A stretch of DNA of 64,000 nucleotides, from contig JADLZK010008224.1 of assembly GCA_015847255.1 (NCBI GenBank), forward strand, positions 1,054,001-1,118,000. The letters are read 5' to 3'. The notes beneath the pieces are model-generated. The model was not told where the DNA came from and did no database searches. It was given only the letters and a program-made list of their open reading frames with translations. Each line of letters starts with the position of its first letter. The stretch's first letter is position 1. Source of the DNA: Hyparrhenia diplandra (Eukaryota; Streptophyta; Magnoliopsida; Poales; Poaceae). A program made the translations under genes and the position numbers. Below, one piece after another: positions 46,917 to 57,763 of this stretch.

Positions 46917-47345
46917 TAATTGCTCTAAGTCTAATAACTTGAGTTATTAGTTTGGCAAAAAGCATGATTGCGTGTGGATAATAAGCACACGTGAGTCCAT
47001 CGTGTAGATGCATCTATTAGAACCATGAAATATTTGAATGGTCCTGATGATGGAGTGATAGGACCACAAATATCGCCTTTGAATTCTTTCAAGGAACTTA
47101 AAGGGTTCAACTCTGGTCTTAAGATAAGATGGTCTTAAAATCAATTTCCCAGTGGCACATGCGGTGCATGCAAAGTCAGAAGATTCTGGGAATTTAGAGT
47201 TTGCTAAGTTATGACCATGGGAATTGTTTATAATTTTTCACATCATTCCTATACCAGGATGACCAAGGCGACCATGCCAAGTTTGGAATGCATTGACATT
47301 CTGAAAAAAATTATTTTGTAGGCAACATGTGGTACGGGTGAAGGA
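46917..47345 (-). pseudogene. Copia integrase fragment (second copia copy)
   Basis: Minus-strand translation gives WHGRLGHPGIGMM, then SHGHNLANSKFPESSDFACT with the C..C of the zinc-binding part, ACATGKLILRPSYL and KFLERIQ. After a frame change it matches the start of the catalytic core, up to RNHAF. One stop interrupts the LGHP region. It is truncated at both sides, at 46917 by the GC-rich insertion and near 47345 by unrelated sequence. It is clearly better preserved than the copy at 21.8-22.1 kb. Confidence 0.8.
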
Positions 47346-47519
47346 CCGAAAAGGCGACTAGAGGAGAGTGAATAGGAGCCTCAAAAATTCTTTTCGAATT
47401 TTGTACTTGTAGCTCTCACACCTCCTCAACCTCAACGTGACCAAGACACGGATGATCTCAACCTAGATTACTAGGGTTGTTTTTTTTCTGTTTCCGTAAT
47501 TTGGACAGACCGATGGCGT

Positions 47520-47665
47520 TCTTTTTTTGTTTTCGTATTTTAGATAGCTTTTTTGCCATGATATATATGACGATGCATGTGCTCTCGCAGTCACGTACGT
47601 GACCTGAATTTATCGTGTGTTGTGATGTGCCTCTCGCCGCGCCGTGGGCGCCGGTTGCGCCCTTC
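47520..47665 (+). repeat. Long direct repeat, left copy
   Basis: From TTTTTGTTTTCGTATTTTAG through GTGCCTCTCGCCGCGCCG this matches 51105-51243 at roughly 80-85% by eye. The two copies bracket the 3.5-kb segment holding the PGG gene. Confidence 0.8.
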
Positions 47666-47812
47666 GACGAAAGCAGGAAGCTAGGCGACACGTTGTGCGT
47701 GCATGATTTGACGAAAGTGCTGCGTAGTTTTTATGTATCGCCGCTGCTAATGATTGCGTAGTTATAATAAACCAAGAACTTTGCCGAGTGCCGGCCATGT
47801 GATTGCATTATA

Positions 47813-47911
47813 CTCCCTCCGTCCCTTTATGTATGTCGCCATGTCGCCGCCGGAAGCGTGTTTGTGAGGGAAACACGGTTTTCTAGAGACAAACATTTGG
47901 GACAGAGGGAG
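47813..47911. mobile_element. Stowaway-type MITE
   Basis: The ends are CTCCCTCCGTCCC and GGGACAGAGGGAG, with TA target duplications at 47811-47812 and 47912-47913. At 99 bp with no coding capacity it is a typical Tc1/mariner-related Stowaway MITE, about 480 bp upstream of the PGG gene. Confidence 0.92.
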
Positions 47912-48259
47912 TAATGTCTAGCTGCGCCTCTGCATGATTGCATGGGCAGTTGTCTGGCATTGACGCCACTGCAGAACTGCCCCGGCCAAGGTCCTACACC
48001 GACCGACCAGAATGAAATAAAACTATTGCTGGCATGGCATGCAAAGTTTTGGAGGGTGGAACCAAGTTGCTGCATGCATGTGGATCCAGGTCAAAAAGCA
48101 TCTAATCAGAAGCTCTCAACATGACGATGGACATCGAGCCAATAAAAGGGAAACCACGCACACAAACTCCACTTACATTATGAGCGCAAGGCTCAATAAT
48201 CACCCGATTTCCGCAGCGCGCTAAATCCTCCTGTCTTCTCCTCCTCCGGCGAAGCTCAG

Positions 48260-48359
48260 GTGAGCCGCTGTCACCCCAGGCTAGCCTCTCTGTGTCGCCA
48301 TGTGCGCCCCAGCCGTCCTTTCATTAACTTTTTTTCATTCGTACTGAATTTGGCTGCAG
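48260..48359 (+). other. 5' UTR intron of the PGG gene
   Basis: A donor CTCAG|GTGAGC and an acceptor TTTGGCTGCAG|GACA enclose 100 bases with a T-rich stretch before the acceptor. The ATG follows 38 bases after the acceptor. No reading frame is affected, so this is a leader intron. Confidence 0.6.
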
Positions 48360-48396
48360 GACACTCAAGAAACCGAGCTGCGTAACCCTATTCAGC

Positions 48397-49017
48397 ATGT
48401 CTGGTGCGTATCATACTGGTGCGGAAGCAGCTGTTGGAGCTACCAGCGGCTCCTCGGCAGCTGTCCCGCCGCCGCCGCCGCCGCCGCAGCAAGAGATCAC
48501 CGCTGCCCAATTTTCTGATGCAATCCGCGAGATTCTAAAACAGCAGCAGCAGCAGCAAGAGATCACAGCAGCGGCTCGTTCACGGAGCGATGACCTTCGC
48601 GGTTGGCTGATACTGGTTGCGACTCTAACGGCGTCCATAACGTACAGTGCGGCGCTCAACCCTCCGGGCGGCGTCTGGCAAGCCGATGATGCTGAAAAAG
48701 GGTATGTCGCGGGCACACCAATCCTCCTTGACAAATTCCACGCTCGATACATTCTATTCTGCTACTCCAACTGCACGTCCTTCGCGACGTCCTTGGCCAT
48801 CATCGTACTGAGTTCCACCCCGGCATTGTACAGCAGAATTCCATGGTCATTTCTCAGCAACCTTGTAACCTTAGACTTACTTGCCTTGGCTTCAGCGTTC
48901 CTTGCAACCTCATGGACCCACGGCCTATCTATTTGCGGCTCTGCGTTGCTAGTAATTGGAGTGTCATGTTTCATGTGTTTCAGTGTTTCAAAATTTGGTT
49001 CGCGCATTGGCAACTAG
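48397..49017 (+). CDS. PGG-domain membrane protein, intact
   Basis: This is a complete 206-residue protein. The N-terminal part (1-60) has a run of seven Pro (GCC/CCG codons) and a run of Gln (CAG codons) followed by EITAAARSRSDDLR. From residue 68 it carries the PGG domain: GWLILVATLTASITYSAALN, then PPGGVWQ, then GTPIL, typical of plant PGG (PF13962) proteins. Four hydrophobic segments, near 68-86, 117-138, 150-168 and 174-197, predict a membrane protein. Relatives often have ankyrin repeats before this domain; here there are none, so it is a short form. Some ankyrin-PGG relatives act in stress or immune signalling; the role here is unknown. The frame is open and the start context is good. 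Confidence 0.9.
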   Translation: MSGAYHTGAEAAVGATSGSSAAVPPPPPPPQQEITAAQFSDAIREILKQQQQQQEITAAARSRSDDLRGWLILVATLTASITYSAALNPPGGVWQADDAEKGYVAGTPILLDKFHARYILFCYSNCTSFATSLAIIVLSSTPALYSRIPWSFLSNLVTLDLLALASAFLATSWTHGLSICGSALLVIGVSCFMCFSVSKFGSRIGN

Positions 49018-49629
49018 ACATACACCAGTGCGTGTAGCCCATACACTAATTGAAGCCTCTTTTCACAATGGTTATTTGTTATACGTATGTAACTCCATAC
49101 CCTGCGTGGCGTGGATTCCGTGTAATAACAACGAGAGCGTTTTGAGTTTTGACTACTGTTGGTTTACTGTTCACCAACCATGTTACCGTGTGTGCTTAGC
49201 ATCAATTTGACATCTTGCGATTAAGAGAAGCAACTCGGCGCCACATCCAAGGCCCGGCGCTTGCTCAACTCCCCATGCTTGTGGCGTCCGCCACTACCTT
49301 CTGATCGTGTGCATGCGTGACCGTGAGCCATCCACTCTTTTCTCATGATGGTGGGCCCATACAAGCAAATAAATATTATTTAGAGTAGAGAAGGGATTTC
49401 ATTGTTGTATAACTTAGCTATTATGCTTGGCTATTATTGGCATGTCTTGGCTTATAGCCAACCTTATTGAACTCGCTCTAATGTAGACGGTTCATATACT
49501 GGGATGTGGGTCAGCTAGGAGAAAGAAGCCCCATAAAAAACAACGAGTATGCGCTTGTTGTCGGCTGTAAGCACTGATTTGTGTGGGCAACCAGGCCTGC
49601 TCCATTCTCTTCTATTCTCAGTTCACCTC
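49018..49629. other. 3' flank of the PGG gene
   Basis: The region includes a probable 3' UTR to about 49230. The stretch at 49370-49485 (TTGGCTTATAGCCAACC ... GAACTCGCTCTAATG) resembles the ends of common grass MITEs, but I could not find both termini. Confidence 0.35.
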
Positions 49630-49646
49630 AGATTCTGTTGACGTGG

Positions 49647-49932
49647 TCAAGGGGCTTTCACGGTGCAATGGCAAAGGCCATTGGTTGGGGTTCAAATCCA
49701 GGGTGCGACACTTTATCCTGGATTTATTTCAGAATTTTCGGCGTTGTGCATTAAGTGGTAGCGACGCCCCCGTCGATAGCGAGGCGCCAGTGGTGACTTC
49801 GAACTTCAAGATTTGCCGCTCAGTCCTTCGAAGAAGGTGCTCATGGGGGTAGGGTTTGGCGCACGCGTGTGTTCATAGGGGTGAGTGTGCGCGTGTTGGC
49901 GTCTGCGTTGTACTGTGTAATCTTAAAAAAAA
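49647..49932 (+). mobile_element. tRNA-derived SINE with perfect target duplication
   Basis: The body starts TCAAGGGGC and contains a clear polymerase III B box, GGTTCAAATCC, about 45 bases in. An A-box-like TGGTCAAGGGGC overlaps the start. The 3' part ends in TGTACTGTGTAATCTT-like sequence and a short A tail. The 17-bp AGATTCTGTTGACGTGG occurs exactly at 49630-49646 and 49933-49949, proving target-primed insertion. It is not coding. Confidence 0.93.
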
Positions 49933-49949
49933 AGATTCTGTTGACGTGG

Positions 49950-51104
49950 AATACCATTTAACGTGCTAACTGCAGTGCGCCACATGGAAAACAATAGGAG
50001 GTGGGGTCGGGTCTCGTCATCTTGCGCAGGGAAGGAAGGAGTCGGTGATAAATATCACGGGTTAACGACGACATAGGGTGAATGGAATGAGGCCCTAACT
50101 TGGGGCTTGGACGTCCTGCAAGACCCACATAGGGAACTGGTCCGACCCATTTGATCTGTGATACGGGAGCCCATGTACGGAGGATTCTTCGAAAAACCAG
50201 TCCAAGTCACCTGAGAGAGCCTTGTGGGCTCAAGCACCGGACAGGACCAGCAGTGGCTCCCTAGCCAAGCCAAACCGGGGCTAGAGACATGTGGGGGATT
50301 GGGTGTCGACACGCCTCTGAACGGATTGGATGGGGGCATAATTGCAGTTCCAGCAGGGACAACATGTCCTAAACAGGGCGCGGCGTAAATATCACACTAG
50401 GCGAGGCCGCCTCGCCCTCCTTTTTAGCACAGGCAGGTGTATGTCGCTAGTGGTAAAACGGTAGCGTCGAAGTTTATATCAATCTCTCCCTGCTCCGCAT
50501 GTATGCGGCGGACGGGAGGATGCAGATACGACAAAAGTACGCCCTGGGCGACGCGGCGTATCTTCCCGGCATGGACGTCAAGGATGACATGGGCAGTATG
50601 GGGGGCACGGGCACCCCTCTCCTCTTCAGACTCACCCATCATCCCGGTTCCTTCCACAAGAAGACAAGCACGAAGGCCATACCAACTCTTGTACTTACTT
50701 TTCTTCACCATTACGACATCTTACTTGTAACCTGCTCTCCCTTTGATCTATAAAACGGGAGGCAGCCCCTCAACACACAGGAGGTTCTCATATCTCACAA
50801 ATCTACCGAAAAGGCTACAACAAGTTTCTCATGAGCTGAGGAACTTTTCTCAACCTCACCACTCCACGAGCTCCAAGAGCTCCGTCTGAGACTCAAGCTG
50901 CTCGCGATCGTCTAGAACACCCACATTCACACACTCATTCACTAGAGACTTGGGAAGTTTTCCGCGTATACCCCTATTATAATAAGCAAAACAACCTATG
51001 AGTTTGACGCTCACCACCGTTGGACTAGAGACATTCTACCCGAACCGTAATAAATCTCCATTGTCCCGATTTCCCTTACCATCTAAGTCGCTCAGTTTTG
51101 TTGT
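49950..51104 (+). repeat. LTR-like sequence with TATA box
   Basis: A TATA-like CTATAAAACGGGAGGCAGCCC (near 50750) is followed by a leader typical of plant LTR R/U5 regions. No recognised protein is found, and neither LTR boundary nor an internal domain could be defined. It may be a solo LTR or fragment. ORFs in 50424-50753 are not supported as genes. Confidence 0.4.
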
Positions 51105-51243
51105 TTTCTTATTTTAGATTTGCTTTTTTTCGCCATGATATCTGATGCATGCGCTCTCGCAATCACATGCAGCGTGTGCTGAATTTATCATGTGTTCTCG
51201 ATGTGCCTCTAGCCGCGCCGAGGGTGCCCCCTTGCACCCTTTG
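51105..51243 (+). repeat. Long direct repeat, right copy
   Basis: Matches 47520-47665. Shared landmarks include GCCATGATAT, GCTCTCGCA, TGAATTTATC and GATGTGCCTCT. The Tat-like LTR begins just after it. Confidence 0.8.
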
Positions 51244-51244
51244 A

Positions 51245-52022
51245 GTCGAGGCGGATATCCCATCACAGTTTCTAAATTCAAACACGTTATGACGCGCTTT
51301 AACGGTGGCGTAAACCGTTGAAACCGGTATTCTCAACACGAGGATCGGATCTCCGCCTAGGGAGGCTCTAAGGGAGAGTGGGGAGATTTGGTAGTCTAGG
51401 TGAGAAGGTACTCAATAATAAATGACCATAACTGGTATTCACCAACCATCCAAAAGGGGAGGTTAACTCCCTATTTATAGTTTACATCATGCAGAATATA
51501 AGATTACATATTTGCCCTCCGACATTCTCAGCATATTCCTTCATTTGCCCTGTCGTCGCGAGGGGGTCTTCATGTACTTCTCCCATTCGAACCGCCTTGG
51601 CCAAATGGGCCTCCGCCCCGGCCCATTTGGGGGAATTGACTCGTGAAGCCGAGCCAACGGCACCTCGCCGGTGCTCTCCGAGATGGGGTCGGAGCACCCA
51701 GGCCGGACATCTCCGCCACGCGGCGCCCGTCCCCCGAGCCGGGCGGAGGTCGCCACCTCGCTCCCCCGGGCGCACCGGAGGGATGACCTCCGCTAGTCCC
51801 GGTGATGGCACCCCGGGCGCGAGGTCGCCACCTTCGCTCCCCTAGCGCCAGAGGAATGGCCTCCGCCGCCCCGTGTGATGGCACCCCGCACAATATCATT
51901 CCCGCAAGACGGACATGAGATCCAAGTATAGACTTTATTTTAGTTAGCGAAGGTTTCCAATCGCCGCTTCCTCGCCTAGTCAAAAACACCTCCGCTAGCT
52001 AGCCGAGGATCGTGTCCCAACA
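51245..52022 (-). repeat. 3' LTR of a Tat-like gypsy element
   Basis: On the minus strand it starts TGTTGGGACACGATCC, directly after a purine tract (CCTCAAGGGGAAC; plus 52023-52035). A minus TATA (CTATAAATAGGGAG) is near 51462-51480. The left boundary, about 51245, is estimated from where similarity to the 47.5-kb repeat ends. The other LTR is not in the window. Confidence 0.6.
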
Positions 52023-52255
52023 GTTCCCCTTGAGGACGAACGGCCAAGGCGAAGACGTGCCTTTGTTCTCAAACTCTCGGCCGGGCGGAGGTGTTGAGGG
52101 TGCCTTCCCCCGGCACGTGTTGTCTTGGGCCTTCGCCGACTTAAGTTGTAGCATCGCGGCTCCAACGGACAAAAGGGCGCCTTTTGAGGCCGGCGACCGT
52201 TTTTCGCCCCGTTGGTCGCGTTCATTGATTTACGAATGCGAAGGGTCGCGGCGCC

Positions 52256-52263
52256 TATATAAA
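52256..52263 (+). promoter_or_regulatory. TATA box for the antisense gene
   Basis: TATATAAA in GCGCC...GGGGACCCC context, oriented opposite to the host element. It lies about 330 bases before the likely ATG at 52588, with a pyrimidine-rich leader between. Confidence 0.55.
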
Positions 52264-52587
52264 GGGGACCCCCGGAGCGTAGGGTACCCCAGCCCATCGC
52301 TTTCACGGCCTTTTGCTCTTGCCCACCTTCGCGCACACTCGTGCTCGCGCTTAGTTTGCGGTTGCTCATCTTCGCTGCTAGAGCTTCGCTTAGTTGCATG
52401 CGCGGTTGCTTTGAGCGTTTAGCGTGAGGGGCCACTTTCCCCGCTTTGACATTTACGGGCCGTGCGAGCTTCTCCCGGCGCCGTCATCCCGCTTGCAACT
52501 CTCTCACGAGAATTGCATGCTGGACTCTGCACGCGCCCAAGATCTCGAAGAAACTCTCGGGACGTCGAAGCCTCCATCGGCGATCTG

Positions 52588-55500
52588 ATGGCTCGCGAAG
52601 ACGTGGATATCACCTATGAGTTGGGTCCGTCCAAGATGAGCAAGGCAATGTTGGCGGACCTCCGCAGGAAGGGTTACATCTCTCGCTTCTTGCGAGGTGG
52701 AGCTCCCCCAAGGAGGAGGAGGTGCCTTTCGCTCCCGGAACCCCAAGAAGAGTGGGGGTTGTGTTCAAAGACTTCTTCACGTGTGGCCTCCGCCTTCCGT
52801 ATTCCGCCATTTCTTCGCCGATTCGAGGCGTTTAAGGTTCAGTCCATCAGTTGACTCCCCATGCCTTCTTGGCGGTGGCGGTAAATGCGGGCATGCGAAT
52901 CATATGGAGAGAGCCGGACATCAACGTCTTTCGTGAGTTTTATGAGCTACACAAGCAGCGAAGGTCCGCAAGATGGCGGATGGGTCTCGAGAAGAAGCCG
53001 CAGCAGACGGCCGCCGCGACGCTCAGCTCGCGCCGCCACTGGGGCGGTGAGAAGGCGGAGCCTCCTTCGCCCGTAAGAATAAATGGGACCCCGGTGGATG
53101 GATTGTTGGTTCTACGCCCGGCCCAAAGAAGACAACGAGGACCGCCGATGGCCGGTTGGAGCTCTTTGTGTTTGCGTCAAAGCTTACCCCGGCCGATATC
53201 GTCCCTCGGCGGACATCGAGATAGAGTTTCAAGAAGCCGGACCGCCGTCGAAAGCTCGACGGCCCGCCGCACTGGCCGGCCGTGACTTGGTGGAGGAGCC
53301 GCGGCGCCGCCAAAGTACTCTCCGCCGTCAAGGAACAAGGCGGAGTTCACCACGAGAAGATCAACCTTCCCCGTGTTCGAGGGGTAGGCGCCGGTGACCT
53401 GTCCGCGCCCGGCGTAAGATCGCCGGAGGGTGTCACGCCGACGCCCGTGATGATGGTGGAGGCGGAGGCCATGGAGGTTTTGGCGGATGATTGGCGTGAA
53501 GGAATTCCTTGCGCGAAGGTCCCAGCGGAGAACATGCCCCGTCTTAATCGTGTTTTTGAGGAGATGAAGGTCTCCTACGGTCTGCACAAGGTGCCGGGCA
53601 AGGTGCTCGCGGATGTCCTCAAACGCAAGGAGTAAGAGGCGGCCAAGCTAGAGTAGAAGGTCTCGCCGTTGCTCAAGGCAAGAAGAGGAAGTTACCTCCG
53701 CTTACCGCCGAAGACAAAGAAGGGGAAGCCGGGCGATGAAGGGACCTCCGCCCCGCGCCGCGCTTATCGCCGCCAAGACAACGGCTAAAGAGGAGGCCAG
53801 AAAAAGAAGAAAATGAATCGGAAGCAAATTGCATAGAGGGGGACTCCTCACGCGGCTAAGGAAGATGACGGCCGGGTAGTGAGGAGGCCTCCGCCGCCGG
53901 ATTCTTCCGCCCGGCGCTGCAATGAAACGGAGGTGGGGCTGCGGGCTCCTCGTTGAGGCGTGGCGAGGAGTCCCCTACCGCTGAGGCTTGCCGCCGGCGC
54001 TCCATGGCGGAGCTACCGGAGGTGTCTAAGGTGATCGCCGATCCCTTGGCGGGTTTCCGTCGCCAAGTGGTTGCTCGCCGGGTTCAGTAGCGCCAAGAGA
54101 CCGCCCACCTCGACGGTGGAGGAGGCGTTCAAGAAGGCGGTTGATGACGAGGTAGGCCCCCGCCTGCGCCTCGCGAGGAGGATTCGTTTATTCCTCCCGC
54201 ATGGGAGAATATCACCTACGCCGAATCGCGGGGAGCTTCGCGCCGCTCACCGGGCGTCGAAGAAAACGAGATGGTGGAGGTTAGTTAGGGGACCAAGGCG
54301 CGGAGGCGGTGAAGGTGTTGGAGACGCCTGCACACACATGCTACTTCTCCTCACCCCGTTGGCGAAGGTTTGACTTGATCTCTTCTTTGTTATTTGTTTT
54401 CGCTTTGAGTCATTTGGTTAATAGCTCTTCTCGCCTTTTAGATGCCGGTGGTTGGTGCGCGGTCGCGGCGACATGGTTGGTCCCCGGATTGTTGCTGAAG
54501 GTAGCCTAAGTAAGTTACCTTCGCCATTGTTGTAGTTTGTATTCTCTTTTTGTCGTCGTGGGCTTATTCACTCTTCTCGATTAGATGTTATTTCTGAATA
54601 TTTTTCAGCCGGTGACGCCCGTGAGGTCTTCGACAAGGCCATCGACTAGAGTTTTGTGGTATGAAGATACGACCTTTGCATATTTGTTTTTTATTTTCAT
54701 TGAGCGAGCGGAGTTTTAAGCGTTTTTGACTTGCGATGAGCACTAGTTTGGAGTGTTCGCTAGCCCGGCAAGCGTTCACCGAGGAGCTCGCATCTCGCGA
54801 CAAGCTTCGGGTGACTTGGAGGCGAAGGCCTTCGCTGGAGGGATGGGAAGGAGGCGTTTGACAAGTTGTTTGTCGAAGAGCGGAGCTACGCTCCCGGGGA
54901 GGCCGTGGCGGCTAAGGAAGCGCAGAACCTCGTTGTCGGCCAAGATGCGAGCGGGCCGAGAAGGCTCTTGAGGAGTTGCAGGCTAAGATTGATGAAGCCA
55001 ACACGAACCTCAACTCTTCCCGGATTCAGCCGCCGACAAGTAGAAGCGGTACTGAGAGTCTGCACGCCTCCTGCACCTCCGCCGCCCACGCCTACGCCAA
55101 CGCCATAACATCATTTGGAGCAGTGGCTAATCCTTTTCCTAAGGATGGGAGCAGCACTAATATTTTGGGCTGGATGGCGAAGAATTTCGCGAAGCTGCCG
55201 GAGGTTCTTCGTGGCGTTTTGGATTTCGGGGCTCGTGCCGCGGCAATGAACCTTACACGTGTTCTCGCTTCTGAAGGTTGCGAGCACGTTGAGAGGTTCC
55301 ACGTCAAGGAGTCTCACAAACCGTCAACCCTGGCAGAGCTTAGCAAGGATGCTCTGCGTTTTGTGGGCTCTTTCATGAGGACTTTCTGGACGAGCTATGG
55401 GCCGGCGGAGGCTGCCTCACTCACGAGTTCTCTTCTTCAGGGTTTGTGTCTTCTCTCTGCTCCCTTCAAGCTACGAGTTTTACATTTCGGTTGTAACGTG

Positions 55501-55666
55501 TATTAATTGTTTATTTTTGTAGATCGCGCCGTGTCGTGTCGGAGTTGCCGACGTCGCCCAGCAGGAGGTCCACCCTGAACCAGTCACCCGCGAAGGTGAC
55601 GCTACGCAGGATGCGCCTCCGTCGACCTTTCGGGATGCGGAGGAGAAAGATGACGATGAGGTTTAG
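52588..55666 (+). CDS. Antisense gene in a Tat-like element, PF04195-like, frames broken
   Basis: It runs opposite to the retroelement. After ATG 52588 come MAREDVDITYELGPSKMSK and LADLRRKGYISRFLRGG. Then, across frame changes, VVFKDFFTCGLRLPYSAI and LTPHAFLAVAVNAGMRIIW with FYELHKQRRS (52745-52965) resemble the 'putative gypsy type transposon' domain. Later parts are at 53282-53635 and 54976-55500 (AKNFAKLPEVLRGVLDFGAR). The last exon (from 55524) ends EEKDDDEV at TAG 55664-55666. Candidate introns with GT-AG ends: about 54368-54441, 54501-54608, 54659-54746 and about 55440-55523. A stretch at 53640-54060 is badly broken. Function unknown; similar antisense ORFs occur in Tat elements. Confidence 0.6.
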
Positions 55667-56474
55667 CTGTTTAGGTCCTTACCCTAGATTGATGTTTAGT
55701 GTTTTGCGCGGATGGTGGTCTCCGCTATGTAAATACTTGCCTTTGATGGTAAATATTAATGGAAGTCTGATATTTTGTTCTTGTATGTGGAAAATTGCTG
55801 CTTGGTCTCGACGAGGAGCCCGCGCAGAGGTGACACTTTTGCGCTTTTTATCGTGACGGAGTTTACGTTGATGGTGGCCTTTGGTCCTTTTTGGAAAGGA
55901 ACCTTCGCGAATCCTAGTGTAGATGAGATGTATGAAGATGTGCTTTTTGAGTTAGGCGATGCGCGTATGGCTTTCACTAATTCGTAGCTTGGGAGGGACC
56001 TCCGCCCACCTCCGATTGAGTTTTAAGTTGTATGACACAATTTTATAATAATACATGAGTTTATCAATAAAGATTGTTCTTGTTACATGGTTTGTACATT
56101 TTGGAACGTTTGCTTTGGTTGCATTGCTTGCGCTCTCTTCTTCATTCCTCATCCATTCCGTGTTTGACCTTCGGGCCGGTAGAGTTGGTAGTGGTCGCTA
56201 GTCACTTGTTTGTAGCGCGAGTCCAACTCCTTCCGCCGTGAAGTACCGGGCGTGGAGGATGCTTTTCTTTGAGACACGCCCGAGGTACCCGCGTGAATGG
56301 TGCTTCTAACTGTCTACCTCCGCAGGTCTCGGGCGTGGATCTCGCGTGTGGATACCTCATTGAGGTTTTTAGTTCGGGGGATGTTACGAATCTTTACGCG
56401 GTCTCCCCCCTCAACATATCCAGTGCGAAGATCTTTACGAATCTCTACTCGTTTCTTGTTTGCGGGTTGATAGG
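55667..56474. other. 3' flank of the antisense gene
   Basis: The plus-strand frame at 55775-55987 may be a short extra ORF or UTR. No domain is recognised. The rest is gene-free. Confidence 0.3.
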
Positions 56475-57725
56475 TGGCGGAGGTTCACGCCCCGTGCCCA
56501 TCTCTGGTTTGGGGATGTCCCCTGTTATGTTTGTGTTTCTAGTCTGGTTGACTGGAGTTCAGGGTGGGAGGCTGATTTTATAGAGGTGTTGCCATGAAGG
56601 TTACTTATTGCCTTCGTCCTTTTGTAGGTTTAGTGGGTGGATTGGGTTAGTATATAAAGTGTGGGTTGCCCCCCCCCCCTGGCTAACTTGATCCGATGTG
56701 TGAGTGTAGTGATGGGCTGTTGCACTAACTCTAGACATCGTGTAAGGATTCGTAATTGTGATTTTGAGCTTTTGAGTGTGGAGGTGTCCTATTCGTTGGT
56801 CGGAAGCACCGACTAAAAACAGCACGGAGCTATTAACTCTTGGTCGTGGGTTTGTGTTCCTATGGCGGAGGTTTGGTTGGAGTAGGAGTTCACCGGTTCC
56901 ACTTTGCCGCCGCACAAGCACAACTCCAGCCCCCGTTGATGCCTTGTCGGGCGGAGGTTTCCTTGCACAAAAGGTTCACGTCACAAGTTGAGAGTGCTAC
57001 GAGACAAGGCGTCGATCTTTGGCGGAGGTGCCCCTGGCCTGTCTTAGTGAATCTGTTGCTTAGCATGGTGGTGTAGTTGATCTCTCTTTTGCACTTATGT
57101 TTTGCGCTAACATTGTATTTTTTACTGCGAGAATGTTTGCGTTTTCGACAAGACAATGTCAAGAACCTGTACTTTTGTAATTATCCCAGCAAAAAGAGAA
57201 ACATGTTAAATTCGACTTCCTCATTGCCTTTGTTGGCGGAGGTTTGGCCGATGCCTAATGTGGATGTGTCTTGTTTCAAATTTGTTGATTTGGCATATTT
57301 GGCCATGTTACCCCGATGCCTACGCCTTTGGGTAGGACTTGTTTTGAGGATTTTCAGGACCTATTGGAGGTCTTTAGAGGTCGTCTTTAGGTTAGAATCT
57401 CCGCGTTCTAGCCTTAAGAGGCCCTCTCGAGCATTTCTTTTCTCATGTTGAATTACGTGACTACGTTGCTAGTCGTTTTCGACCTTTATTTCCTTTGAGT
57501 TTGGGGAATTTTCCTCTTTATATTTCAGGAGGATTTTTACATTAGTTCTACGCCTCATTAAAAACCTCACCTCCACTAGGAGTTCCCCCTGTGAGGAAAA
57601 GGGTGCGAGGACTTTTTGAAAGCTGTAAATTCTACTTTCCTACTAATGCGAGAAAATAAAGAACGGCCAACCTCCGCTTATAGATTGCGCGCGAGGTGGT
57701 CTTACAAGTAGTATTTGGCGGAGGT
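56475..57725 (+). repeat. Dispersed decamer TGGCGGAGGT
   Basis: Exact copies start at 56475, 56863, 57020, 57234 and 57716. Related CGGAGGT and CCTCCGC strings occur through the element. The intervening DNA has no supported gene. A C9 run lies near 56671-56679. Confidence 0.65.
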
Positions 57726-57763
57726 TGTCGACGTTCCAAGTGTGGTCGGAGGTGTTACCCTCG

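Noticed and set aside
46917..47345. Continuation of the copia element at 15320-22731
   Set aside because: The same integrase segment already exists at 21830-22145, so this must be another copia copy.
51489..52422. Several overlapping ORFs on both strands
   Set aside because: They are in the Tat-like LTR and leader; all are GC-rich shadows without domains.
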